DNA from: Planctomycetota bacterium
GTDB lineage: Bacteria; Planctomycetota; JAJSAM01; JAJVHW01
Reading direction: 5' to 3'
Assembly (NCBI GenBank): GCA_021776825.1
Contig: JAJFFG010000030.1
Location: forward strand, 1 to 64,000
DNA length: 64,000 nt
Shown here: positions 33,907-41,978 of the stretch, in pieces
Layout: each line of letters begins with the position of its first letter
Position numbering within the stretch: the stretch's first letter is position 1
The notes under the pieces: generated by a model
The model's database searches: none
The model's input: only the letters and a program-made list of their open reading frames with translations
Told to the model about the DNA's origin: nothing
Position numbers and translations under genes: made by a program

Positions 33907-36572
33907 ACGATGCTGTCGTCGTCGTCGTCCCCGTCGTCGTCGTCCCCGTCGTCCTCAGACGTCGAGTCGCCCGCCGAGCCGCGCCCCATCTGCAACTCGT
34001 ACATCGCCCGGAACTGACCGCCCTCGCGAGCGAGGAGCTCGTCCGGCGGACCCTGTTCGACGACACGGCCGTCACGCATGACGACGACGCGATCGGCGTG
34101 GCGGATCGTCGAGAGGCGGTGCGCGACGACGATCACGGTACGGCCGGCCATGAGCTTCTCGAGCGCGGCCTGCACGCGCTTCTCGGCGTGTGTGTCCAGG
34201 GCGCTCGTCGCCTCGTCGAGGATCAGCACGGGAGCGTCCTTGATCAGCGCGCGAGCGATCGTGATGCGCTGTCGCTGACCGCCCGACACGGACGACCCCC
34301 GCTCGCCGGCGATCATCTCGTAGCCGCCCTCCATCTTCTCGATCTCGTCGTGGACGAACGCGTCCTCCGCGGCAGCGCGGATGTCGTCGGCGGTAGCCCC
34401 CGGCCTGCCGTAGAGGATGTTGTCGGCGATCGACGCGTTGAACAGGAAGGCGTCCTGCGTGACGATCGCGACGTTCTCCATCAGGCTGTCGACGGTGAAC
34501 TCGCGCACGTCGACGCCGTCGTACGTAACGCGCCCCGCGGACGCGTCGTAGAAGCGCGCCACGAGATCGCAGAGCGTGCTCTTGCCGGCGCCGGTCGGGC
34601 CAACGAGGGCGACGATCTGGCCCGCTGGGATGTCGAGGTCCACATCGCTCAGGACGTTCTTGTCCCCGTACGCGAAGCTGACGCCCTCGAAGCGGATGCC
34701 CTCCGCGAGACGCTGGCGCGCCATCTCGTTCGGGCCGTCGACGAGATCGTTCGGAGCGTCCAGCACCTCGTAGACGCGAACGACGCCCGGCAGCGCGTTG
34801 ACCAGCTGGGTGGCCGTGCGCGTGAGCCGCTTCGACGCCTTGTAGACACGCTGCAGGATCACGGTGAACGCCGTGATGTCACCGACCGTGATCTCGCCGT
34901 CGAGGACAAAGAACCCGCCGGCCACCATCACGATCGCGGCGCCGACCATCTGGAGCAGATCCATGAGTCCCGTGGACATGGCGCTGAGGCGATGCACGCG
35001 GCGGGCCTGCTTGATGAAGCGCGTCGTGGCGTCGCGCAGGCGCTGCGCCTCGCGCTCGGCGCCGCCGAACGCCTTCACCACCTTGATGCCGACGAGCATC
35101 TGGAAGATGACGTGGCTGATCTCGGCCAGCAGTTCCTGGCGCTGCTCCGCACGCCGCTTGATGCGCTTCGCGATCTTGAACAGGGGGAACACGATGATCG
35201 GCATCCCCACCAGCACGAGCGCGAGGCGCCAGTTGATGATGAACGCGGCCACGGCAGCGGCGATCAGGTCGAACGGATCGACCGCGCCCGTCTTGAAGGC
35301 CTCGTTGAACACCTTCCGCATCGACGACGCGTCGCGCTCGACGCGAGCGACGAGATCGCCCGCGCGCATCGTGTCGAAGTACGAGAGCGGCAGCGACACG
35401 ATCTTGCGGCCGATCGCGACGCGGATGTCGGCCATGATCGCCGTAGCGAAGTAGTTGTGGAGGTACTCCTTCAGGTACGCCGTCACCGCCGTGATGAGGG
35501 CCATCGCGATGATCGCAATCCCGATCTGCCACAGCACCGACACGGCGTCGGGGCCCTGCTTGATCAGCACGTCGTCGAGCAGTTTCTTCGGCAAGAACAC
35601 ACGCGTGACGAACGTCGACGCGATGAACACGAGGCCGAGCCCGACGACCGCCGCGACCCCCCATCGATACGGGCTGACGAACGAGAACGTCCGCAGCAGA
35701 ACCCCGTAGCGGAGCTTGCGGCGTTGCAGCGCCAGGAACACGGTGAGGACGAGCGAGAGGATGGCGGCCGCCAAGGCCAGATGCCACGCGTGGGCGAAGC
35801 CGAGCTGGAACTCGCCGGCGCCGAGGGGGGTTCCGCGGACCTCGTAGATGGCGACATCGTCGCGGACCTCGGCGATCACGCTGATCCCGGTGGCCCCGGC
35901 CAGGGGTTGCCACGCGCCCGTCGTGCGGTGGGAGTCGGCGTCCTTGTAGTCCAACACGCCGGTGCGCTCGCCGGCGCGCACGGCATCCATGGCCTTCGTG
36001 GTGCCGGAGCCCTCGGAGACGAACAGCGACGCGACCGAGGGCATCCCCTTGCGCGCAACGGTCGCGGGCTGCATGGACCAGACGATGGCGCCGGTGTCGT
36101 CGGCGATCAGCAGCACGCGAGTGAAGCGTCCGCGGATGTCCTCGTCCGGCAGAGCCGGTTCCCCGACGTTCGGATCGGCGACAAGTCGTGCTCGCAGCGC
36201 ACCGATGGGCAACAGTCCACGACGGAAGCGCTGCGGCCCTTGCGTGACCACGATCTCGATGCGGCGTCCGTTGATCCAGACGCTGGCGTCGACGCCCTCG
36301 AAGACCACGCCGCCGGTCGGCGACTCGGAGGCGCGCACCTCCTCAGCAGTCTCCAGCGGCGCGGGGACGGCTGCGTCGGGCTGCCACGCGTTCAGAGCGC
36401 TGACACCCTCCTCGACCAGGGCGCGCAGATGCTGCGCTGTCGCGGCCTGAATCTCCGGCAGACGTGAGCGCGCGGCGTCACGCGCGGCCCGGATCTCGGT
36501 GGCCGTGCCCCACGCCAGGAACGCCGTCAGACCGGCCAGGGCGAGCGTCAGACCGATGAAGACGTTCTTCAC
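33903..36572 (-). CDS. MsbA-type ABC exporter fused to an extracytoplasmic sensor-like domain
   Basis: Protein of 889 residues, about 300 longer than usual MsbA/lipid exporters. A first helix (4-22) and a second at about 277-300 enclose an extracytoplasmic domain of about 250 residues (includes GVVFEGVDASVWINGRRIEI and VLLIADDTGAIVWSMQPATV) that resembles a Cache/CHASE-type sensor by layout. The six-helix ABC membrane domain (about 310-600) and the nucleotide-binding domain follow: Walker A GPTGAGKST, Q-loop TQDAFLF, signature SSVSGGQRQR, Walker B VLILDEATSALD, H-loop VAHRLS, all intact. The tail is an acidic run. The GTG start overlaps the upstream glycosyltransferase stop (GTGA), linking it to glycolipid export; substrate likely a lipid or lipid-linked sugar. 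Confidence 0.88.
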   Translation of the reverse strand: MKNVFIGLTLALAGLTAFLAWGTATEIRAARDAARSRLPEIQAATAQHLRALVEEGVSALNAWQPDAAVPAPLETAEEVRASESPTGGVVFEGVDASVWINGRRIEIVVTQGPQRFRRGLLPIGALRARLVADPNVGEPALPDEDIRGRFTRVLLIADDTGAIVWSMQPATVARKGMPSVASLFVSEGSGTTKAMDAVRAGERTGVLDYKDADSHRTTGAWQPLAGATGISVIAEVRDDVAIYEVRGTPLGAGEFQLGFAHAWHLALAAAILSLVLTVFLALQRRKLRYGVLLRTFSFVSPYRWGVAAVVGLGLVFIASTFVTRVFLPKKLLDDVLIKQGPDAVSVLWQIGIAIIAMALITAVTAYLKEYLHNYFATAIMADIRVAIGRKIVSLPLSYFDTMRAGDLVARVERDASSMRKVFNEAFKTGAVDPFDLIAAAVAAFIINWRLALVLVGMPIIVFPLFKIAKRIKRRAEQRQELLAEISHVIFQMLVGIKVVKAFGGAEREAQRLRDATTRFIKQARRVHRLSAMSTGLMDLLQMVGAAIVMVAGGFFVLDGEITVGDITAFTVILQRVYKASKRLTRTATQLVNALPGVVRVYEVLDAPNDLVDGPNEMARQRLAEGIRFEGVSFAYGDKNVLSDVDLDIPAGQIVALVGPTGAGKSTLCDLVARFYDASAGRVTYDGVDVREFTVDSLMENVAIVTQDAFLFNASIADNILYGRPGATADDIRAAAEDAFVHDEIEKMEGGYEMIAGERGSSVSGGQRQRITIARALIKDAPVLILDEATSALDTHAEKRVQAALEKLMAGRTVIVVAHRLSTIRHADRVVVMRDGRVVEQGPPDELLAREGGQFRAMYELQMGRGSAGDSTSEDDGDDDDGDDDDDSIV

Positions 36573-37678
36573 GCGACGCTCTTCCCCGTCAGGTCGCGAT
36601 AGAGCGCCAGGTTCCCCTCCACCATCGTGTCGTTCGTGAAGCCGCGCTCGACGTGTCGACGACCGTTCTCACGCAGGCGTTCGGCCAGCTCGGGCTCGCG
36701 CAGCACGCGCAGGATGGCGGCGGCTAGGGCCTGTGGATCGCGCGGCGGAACGGTCAGGCCGGTCTCTCCGTCAACGAGCGCCTCGGGAATGCCACCGACA
36801 GCCGAACCGACCGCCGGGCAACGGAGCGCCAGCGCGTCGAGCAGGCTCGTGCAGAGGCCCTCGAGCACGCTGCACATGACGAAGCAGTCCATGCCCTTGA
36901 TGAGGGAGGGTACGTCGGTGCGAAACCCCGTGAAGATGATTCGATCTTCCAAACCGAGGTCCCGAACCTCTGCGGCGATCTTGTCGCGGAGCTCGCCGTC
37001 GCCGATCAGGAACACCCGTGCCTCCGGCTCGACCTCCAGGATGTGCGGCATGGCGCGCACGAGATACTCCTGCGCCTTGTGCCACCCGAACGCCGCGACG
37101 TCGCCGATGATCGGCGCGCCGGCGGGCAGCCCGAATTCGCTGTGGAAGTCGTGCGGATCAACGCCCTCGAAGCGTCCAAGGTCGATGCCGGAGTGCACGA
37201 CCTGGATGCGGTCGGCCGGGATCCCGTCCTTCACCATCTGGCGCTTGATGCCTTCACTGATCGCGACATAGCGATCGACGCCGAAGCGGTACTTGAACCA
37301 CGAGAGCCGCAGCACGTTGCGGTAGATCGTGAAGTCGACGCGGCGACTGACGACGGTCTTGCCACCGCCTCCCGTGCGGGACGCCACCACGCCCAGCGTG
37401 TGGCCGTGACTCGTGTGCATGTGCACCACGTCCGGCTTCCAGGCGCGGAAGAGCCGACGCAGGCGACCGACGGCGACGAGATCCGCCTCGCCGCGCATCC
37501 GCACCTCCTCGACGGCGAGCCCGGCTGCCGCACTGCGCTCGACGTACGGCGACCCGGGCTGCCCCACGCAGAGCGTCTCCACGCCCCGCCGCGCGAGGCC
37601 GGTCGTCAGGTAGAGCGCCTGCTGCTCGCCACCGCGCCATGTGCGCTCGGTATCGATGTGGAGGACCCGGAGACTCAC
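36569..37678 (-). CDS. Glycosyltransferase family 4
   Basis: Cytoplasmic sugar transferase of 369 residues with a GT-B fold. N-terminal half: LRVLHIDTERTWRGGEQQAL and DVVHMHTSHGHTLGVVASR; C-terminal nucleotide-sugar domain: VHSGIDLGRF, RIIFTGFRTDVPSLI and SVLEGLCTSLLDALAL. The usual E-x7-E ends in Asp here (EGLCTSLLD). The donor and acceptor are not known; the neighbours suggest outer-membrane glycolipid or polysaccharide. The GTG start overlaps the upstream gene's stop and its own stop overlaps the ABC exporter start, so 38790-33903 forms a coupled operon. Confidence 0.88.
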   Translation of the reverse strand: MSLRVLHIDTERTWRGGEQQALYLTTGLARRGVETLCVGQPGSPYVERSAAAGLAVEEVRMRGEADLVAVGRLRRLFRAWKPDVVHMHTSHGHTLGVVASRTGGGGKTVVSRRVDFTIYRNVLRLSWFKYRFGVDRYVAISEGIKRQMVKDGIPADRIQVVHSGIDLGRFEGVDPHDFHSEFGLPAGAPIIGDVAAFGWHKAQEYLVRAMPHILEVEPEARVFLIGDGELRDKIAAEVRDLGLEDRIIFTGFRTDVPSLIKGMDCFVMCSVLEGLCTSLLDALALRCPAVGSAVGGIPEALVDGETGLTVPPRDPQALAAAILRVLREPELAERLRENGRRHVERGFTNDTMVEGNLALYRDLTGKSVA

Positions 37679-38790
37679 GCGGGGACTCCCAGCCGCACGG
37701 CATCGCGATACGCCGCGACGGTGCGACGCGCCGTCTCCCGCCAGGAGAATTGCGCGGAGTGGTCGAAGCCACGAGCGATGAGCGACTCGCGCTCGACGCC
37801 CCGCTCCAGCAAGACGCGCAGCGCGTCGGCGAGTTCACCCGCATCGTCGGGCTCGACGACCATCGCGGCGCCGCCCGCCGTCGACTCCGAGGCGCCGGCG
37901 CGCGCGACGATCACGGCGGTGCCGCAGGCCATGGCTTCGAGAATCGGCAGGCCAAAGCCCTCGGCCTTGCCCGTGAAGCAGAAGGCCTCCGCTCCGGTGT
38001 AGAGCGCGGGCAGTTGCGCATCGCCGACGAACCCGGGAAAACGCACCGCACCCTGAAGGTCGTCCGCGTCGACGCGACGAAGCACGTCGTCGCCGCCCGA
38101 TTGGACGGGTCCGGCGAGTACGAGTTCCAGGTCCCGGAAGTTCGGTTGCTGCCGCAGCGCGATGAACGCATCCAGCAAGGGGCCCAGGTTCTTGCGCGCC
38201 GAGATCTGACCGACGAACAGCACGTAGCGCCCGCGAATGCCGAACTCCGAGCGCACCTGCTCCACCTCGTCGGCCCCCCGGGGCGCGAAGCGCTCGGACA
38301 GTCCGAGGGGCACCACGCGCGTCCGTCCCTCCGCTGCCGGGAACCGGGTGAGAAGGGCCGCCTCGGTGAACTCGGAGATGCAGAGGATGATCGAGGCGCG
38401 ATCGGTCACGATCTGCAGCGTCTCACGCTTTCGCTCGCGGAACGACTCGCGCGCAATGCCGGGCAGGTCCAGCGCCGAGAGGTCGTGCACAGTCGAGACG
38501 GCAGGCACGCCCTTCAGCACGGGGATGCGCAGGTCGGGACCGTGCACGACGTCGATTCCGCGGGGCGCCCATCGCACGAGCCGCTCGTTCATGAGGCCGA
38601 CCGAGAAGCGAGGATCGTCGATGCGCTCGAACCACTTGCGGCGCTTCAGTCGGGAGACCCGATAGAGCAACGTCACTCGCTCGTCGTCGGTGAGCACGTG
38701 CGGCATCTGGTGGAGAAGTGAGGCGCAGTAGCGCGCCACCCCCGTGCGCTCAGGCTTGGCCACGCACGAGCAGTCGATGCCGATCCGCAT
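37675..38790 (-). CDS. Glycosyltransferase family 4
   Basis: GT-B glycosyltransferase of 371 residues. The ATG MRIGIDCSCVAKPERTGVAR is taken as start since it begins the first beta strand and the Gly-rich loop (TGVARYCASLL); the frame is open for 83 codons upstream but without protein character. Further landmarks: PAVSTVHDLSAL, VPLGLSERFAPRG, YVLFVGQISARKNLGPLLDA and AFCFTGKAEGFGLPILEAMACGTAV with an intact E-x7-E. Probably a mannosyl- or similar sugar transferase of an envelope glycan; exact sugar unknown. First gene of the operon with a GT4 and the ABC exporter, divergent from a kinase gene 139 bp away. Confidence 0.88.
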   Translation of the reverse strand: MRIGIDCSCVAKPERTGVARYCASLLHQMPHVLTDDERVTLLYRVSRLKRRKWFERIDDPRFSVGLMNERLVRWAPRGIDVVHGPDLRIPVLKGVPAVSTVHDLSALDLPGIARESFRERKRETLQIVTDRASIILCISEFTEAALLTRFPAAEGRTRVVPLGLSERFAPRGADEVEQVRSEFGIRGRYVLFVGQISARKNLGPLLDAFIALRQQPNFRDLELVLAGPVQSGGDDVLRRVDADDLQGAVRFPGFVGDAQLPALYTGAEAFCFTGKAEGFGLPILEAMACGTAVIVARAGASESTAGGAAMVVEPDDAGELADALRVLLERGVERESLIARGFDHSAQFSWRETARRTVAAYRDAVRLGVPA

Positions 38791-38929
38791 CCGCACGAGT
38801 ATCCGTCGCGTCCGGCGAAGGGGCGAGACGGAAAGGGGAGCCGTTGGCTTTGCTCCGAGGCTCGGGCGACGATCCGGAGCGTCCCGGCGATGCGGCGCTT
38901 CTGCCGCGGGAGGACCTATCATTCGGCGC

Positions 38930-39550
38930 ATGGAGCCACCGGGCACCGCCACCGACGTCGACCGCACCACGAAGCGCCTGCTGGGGAAACAGGGGCCGTT
39001 TCGCCCGAGCGTGCGCCTCCTTGAGGTGGACGATAGCAAGTGGGTGGCGAAGGACTACCGAGCCTGCACGCCCCTCTACCGTTGGACCGTCGGTCGCTGG
39101 AACATCGCCCGCGAGACGCGTGCGCTGGCTCGGCTCGATGGGATGGAGGGCGTACCGCGACTCGAGGGCCGCGCCGGTCGCTGGATCCTCATCCTCTCGT
39201 TCTTCCGCGGCACGGACGTGGGCAAGACGCCCAAACTCGACCAGACGCCGGGGTTCTTCGAGGAGCTGCGGGCGATCGTGACGGAGATGCATCGCCGCGG
39301 CGTGCTGCACCTCGATCTGCGCCAGCGTCGGAATGTGTTTGTCCAGCCGGACGGCCGTCCGGCGGTGATCGACTTCGGAGCGTCGCTCTGTGTGCGTCCA
39401 GGCGGATTCCTCGCACGGTTGCTCGGTCGGATCGACGTGTCCGGCGTACTCAAGTACAAGCGCCGCGCCGACCCCGGTTCGCTCAGCGCCGACGAGACGA
39501 GTACGCTGGAGCGGGTGGAGCGAAGGCGGCGCTTCTGGCCCTTCTCATGA
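38930..39550 (+). CDS. WaaP/RIO-like lipopolysaccharide kinase family protein
   Basis: Protein of 206 residues with a compact kinase fold: lysine in WVAKDYRACT, catalytic loop RGVLHLDLRQRRNVFV (HxD...N) and metal-binding VIDFGAS. Size and order match the WaaP/Kdo-kinase and RIO-like small kinases that phosphorylate core sugars, although the target here is unknown. A conserved RWILILSFFRGTDVG lies at the hinge. The ATG has GGGAGG 15 bases upstream, too far for ideal initiation. Divergent from the glycosyltransferase operon and followed 34 bases on by a secreted-protein gene. Confidence 0.75.
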   Translation: MEPPGTATDVDRTTKRLLGKQGPFRPSVRLLEVDDSKWVAKDYRACTPLYRWTVGRWNIARETRALARLDGMEGVPRLEGRAGRWILILSFFRGTDVGKTPKLDQTPGFFEELRAIVTEMHRRGVLHLDLRQRRNVFVQPDGRPAVIDFGASLCVRPGGFLARLLGRIDVSGVLKYKRRADPGSLSADETSTLERVERRRRFWPFS

Positions 39551-39584
39551 GGCGGCGGCCCCACGGCCGGCCGGGGAGTCTTCG

Positions 39585-40769
39585 ATGAACCTGTCCACGA
39601 TCGTGCGCACCCTCGCGGGTGCGCTGGCGCTGATCCTTCTGCTGGCCACGGCAAGCCCCGCTCGAGCGGGCGCCGCCGATCGCCTGAAGATCGAGATCCC
39701 ACCGGATGTCGAGACGCTGAAGCCCGGTGAGACGATCGGCGTCCAGGTCGTCGGCATCGACGCCGACGGTGCACGGGTCGGATTCGGCAAGAAGCAGGTC
39801 GTGCTGACAGCGACCCACGGCAAGGTCGAGGTCGTGAAGGCGCCTTACGAGTACCGCTACACGGCGCCGGCCGGCGGCGCGGCAGCGTTGACGGTGCGGC
39901 TCTCCGCCAGGCTGGAGGGAGCTCCGCGCGTCCGAGGCACGCTGGACGTGACGGTGCAGGCCGCAGCGGCTCCGGCCGGCAAGCGCGGCTTTGTCCGACT
40001 GGTTCTGAAGTCGGCGGCGGAGACGGTCCCCTTCGGCCAGACCGTCGCGATCCAGGTCCACGGCGAGCGAGCCGACGGAACGCTCGAGCCGATCAAGGAT
40101 CGACAGGTGACGGTGACCACGAAGGGTCCCGGCACGACGAAGGCGGTGTTCGGAACCGTGAGTTACACGGCTCCAGCACGAGCGGAGTCGAACCCGAAGG
40201 GCACGCGCGTCACGCTGACCGCGGCGCTGACGCGACGTCCGGAGATCAAGGGCTCGCTGGAGTTCGTGCTCGGGCGCTACCCGGGTGGCAAGCCGCCCCC
40301 GCCGCCGCCGGAGAACGATCCCGGCAAGGACGACGTGCCGTCGAGCGCGAACGACTCACCGGGCGTGACCTGGCCCAGCGGCAACGTTCGCGTCGCCACG
40401 TGGCGCACGCGCGACACAGCCACTCTCGACTGGTCGAAGAAGACCCGCAAGCTGCCGGACTCCGGCGCCGAGTTCGTCGCACAGGCACCCTGGCAAAAGC
40501 TCCGCGTCGTGGTCCTGCGCAGCGACATCGTGAAGGTCGAGTTCGAGTGGTGGGTCGGCCGGAAGAAGGGCGCCGGCGTCCACGTCGAGAAGGCCGGGTC
40601 CGACGGACGCTTCCGTTTGCAGCGCAACAAGAGCGGCAACTACGTCTGCCACCTCGAAGGCAGTCCGCCGGACACCGGCAAGCCTCTGCGGCTGAACCTG
40701 CTGCTGACTCGCAGCGACGGCTCGATCCTGCGCGAGGAAATGGTCATGCGCCGCGGGAAGGGTCGCTGA
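39585..40769 (+). CDS. Secreted protein with Ig-like repeats, unknown function
   Basis: Exported protein of 394 residues; the ATG has GGGGAG six bases before it and begins a signal peptide (MNLSTIVRTLAGALALILLL) cut near ARAGAA. Two similar beta-rich segments (about 30-130 and 135-245), each starting with a pattern like ETLKPGETIGVQVVGIDADG or ETVPFGQTVAIQVHGERADG, resemble bacterial Ig-like repeats. A proline-rich linker (PGGKPPPPPPEND) and a C-terminal domain with no recognised family follow. It sits between kinase and glycosyltransferase genes, so an envelope role is plausible but unproven. Confidence 0.7.
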   Translation: MNLSTIVRTLAGALALILLLATASPARAGAADRLKIEIPPDVETLKPGETIGVQVVGIDADGARVGFGKKQVVLTATHGKVEVVKAPYEYRYTAPAGGAAALTVRLSARLEGAPRVRGTLDVTVQAAAAPAGKRGFVRLVLKSAAETVPFGQTVAIQVHGERADGTLEPIKDRQVTVTTKGPGTTKAVFGTVSYTAPARAESNPKGTRVTLTAALTRRPEIKGSLEFVLGRYPGGKPPPPPPENDPGKDDVPSSANDSPGVTWPSGNVRVATWRTRDTATLDWSKKTRKLPDSGAEFVAQAPWQKLRVVVLRSDIVKVEFEWWVGRKKGAGVHVEKAGSDGRFRLQRNKSGNYVCHLEGSPPDTGKPLRLNLLLTRSDGSILREEMVMRRGKGR

Positions 40770-40832
40770 CGCCGCACGCCCTGCTGCTTCTCGGGACGAG
40801 TGGACCTGCTTCGCAGGACGAGCGAGCGGGGC

Positions 40833-41978
40833 TCAGACGTCGGTGAGGGCGGAGTCGTAGAGCGCTTCGACCGTCTTGGCCTGACGTGGCAGTCCGTAGC
40901 GATCGCGCGCCGTCTTCGCACAGCGCGCTGACATCTGTTCGCGTGCACCGGCGTCCCCGGCGAGGCGGATGAGGGCGTCGGCGAGTTGCTGCGGATCGTC
41001 ATCGACGAGGTGCCCGGTGACGCCGTCTTCGACAAGATCGACGAGGTGACCGCGACGAGCAGCGACGATCGGCACGCCCATCGCCACGGCCTCGCGCACT
41101 GCGCGACACGAACCATCCGAGCCAGGCGTGAGGTAGACCTTCACGTTCATGCACCCGAGCGTCGCGACGTACTCCGAGCCGTGGCGATAGCCGGTGAAGA
41201 TCACCTTCCCCACGAGTTCGCGACGCGCAGCGGGTTTGACGGCGACCTCGTCCATCCAGGTGCCACGCCCGACGATGAGCACCTTCAGCGCAGGGATCTG
41301 CGCTGCCGCCAGCGTGAGAGCCTCGAAGAAGATCTCGAAGCGGCGATGGCGCTGCATGCGCGCGACAATGCCCACGACGAAGTCGTCTCCGGACAGTCCG
41401 TACTCACGCGCCAGATCCGGTAGCCGTCGACGGCGCGGATTGAACCGTTTTAGGTCGACCGCCGGGTCGACGGAAACGCAGCGTTCGTCGCGAATCGGGA
41501 AGCGTGAGGCCATGGCGTCGCGCATCCGTTCGGAGATCGTGATCAGCGCGCGCGTCGAGTTGCTGAACAGCCGCTTCATGTCCCGCGACATGCGCGGCGG
41601 GTCACCGTCGTGGATCGATCGGATCACCGGGATGCCGAGGCCCTGCGTCGCGCCGAGCGCCAACCGGTGGTCGTTGTTCAGGTGACAGTGGACGATGTCC
41701 GGGCGCAGTTCCTTGAGCACGCCCCGCAGCGCGCGACGATCGATCGGGTCGTAGATCGGATGGCGATGCTTGCCCAACCGCAGCGATCGGATCGGCTCGA
41801 GCTTGCGCGCCCGCGCCTCGTTCGCGACGAAGTTGGGCAGCGGAGAGACCTCCCGCCCGCACGCGAAGTGCACGTCGTGTCCGCGCGCTCCGAGAGCGAC
41901 GGCGAGGTTCACGGCCGGCTCCGCCGGGCCGGTCCACTTCCAGTTGGCAAACAGATGCAGAACGCGCACGGTCCCCAC
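40833..41978 (-). CDS. Glycosyltransferase family 4
   Basis: GT-B glycosyltransferase of 381 residues. Landmarks: VRVLHLFANWKWTGPAEPAV (Gly/Pro loop), DIVHCHLNNDHRLALGATQG, VDLKRFNPRRRRLPDLAREY, VLIVGRGTWMDEVAVKPAAR, and YLTPGSDGSCRAVREAVAMG, where the E-x7-E motif is altered (first Glu replaced by Asp). The GTG start lies on the base after the upstream kinase stop; a GTG three codons in is also possible. Last gene of the 45267-40833 core-glycan operon. Confidence 0.86.
   Translation of the reverse strand: MGTVRVLHLFANWKWTGPAEPAVNLAVALGARGHDVHFACGREVSPLPNFVANEARARKLEPIRSLRLGKHRHPIYDPIDRRALRGVLKELRPDIVHCHLNNDHRLALGATQGLGIPVIRSIHDGDPPRMSRDMKRLFSNSTRALITISERMRDAMASRFPIRDERCVSVDPAVDLKRFNPRRRRLPDLAREYGLSGDDFVVGIVARMQRHRRFEIFFEALTLAAAQIPALKVLIVGRGTWMDEVAVKPAARRELVGKVIFTGYRHGSEYVATLGCMNVKVYLTPGSDGSCRAVREAVAMGVPIVAARRGHLVDLVEDGVTGHLVDDDPQQLADALIRLAGDAGAREQMSARCAKTARDRYGLPRQAKTVEALYDSALTDV

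Noticed and set aside
40805-40817. Terminator CCTGC-TTC-GCAGG between convergent genes
   Set aside because: Only five pairs with no T-run; too weak to call.
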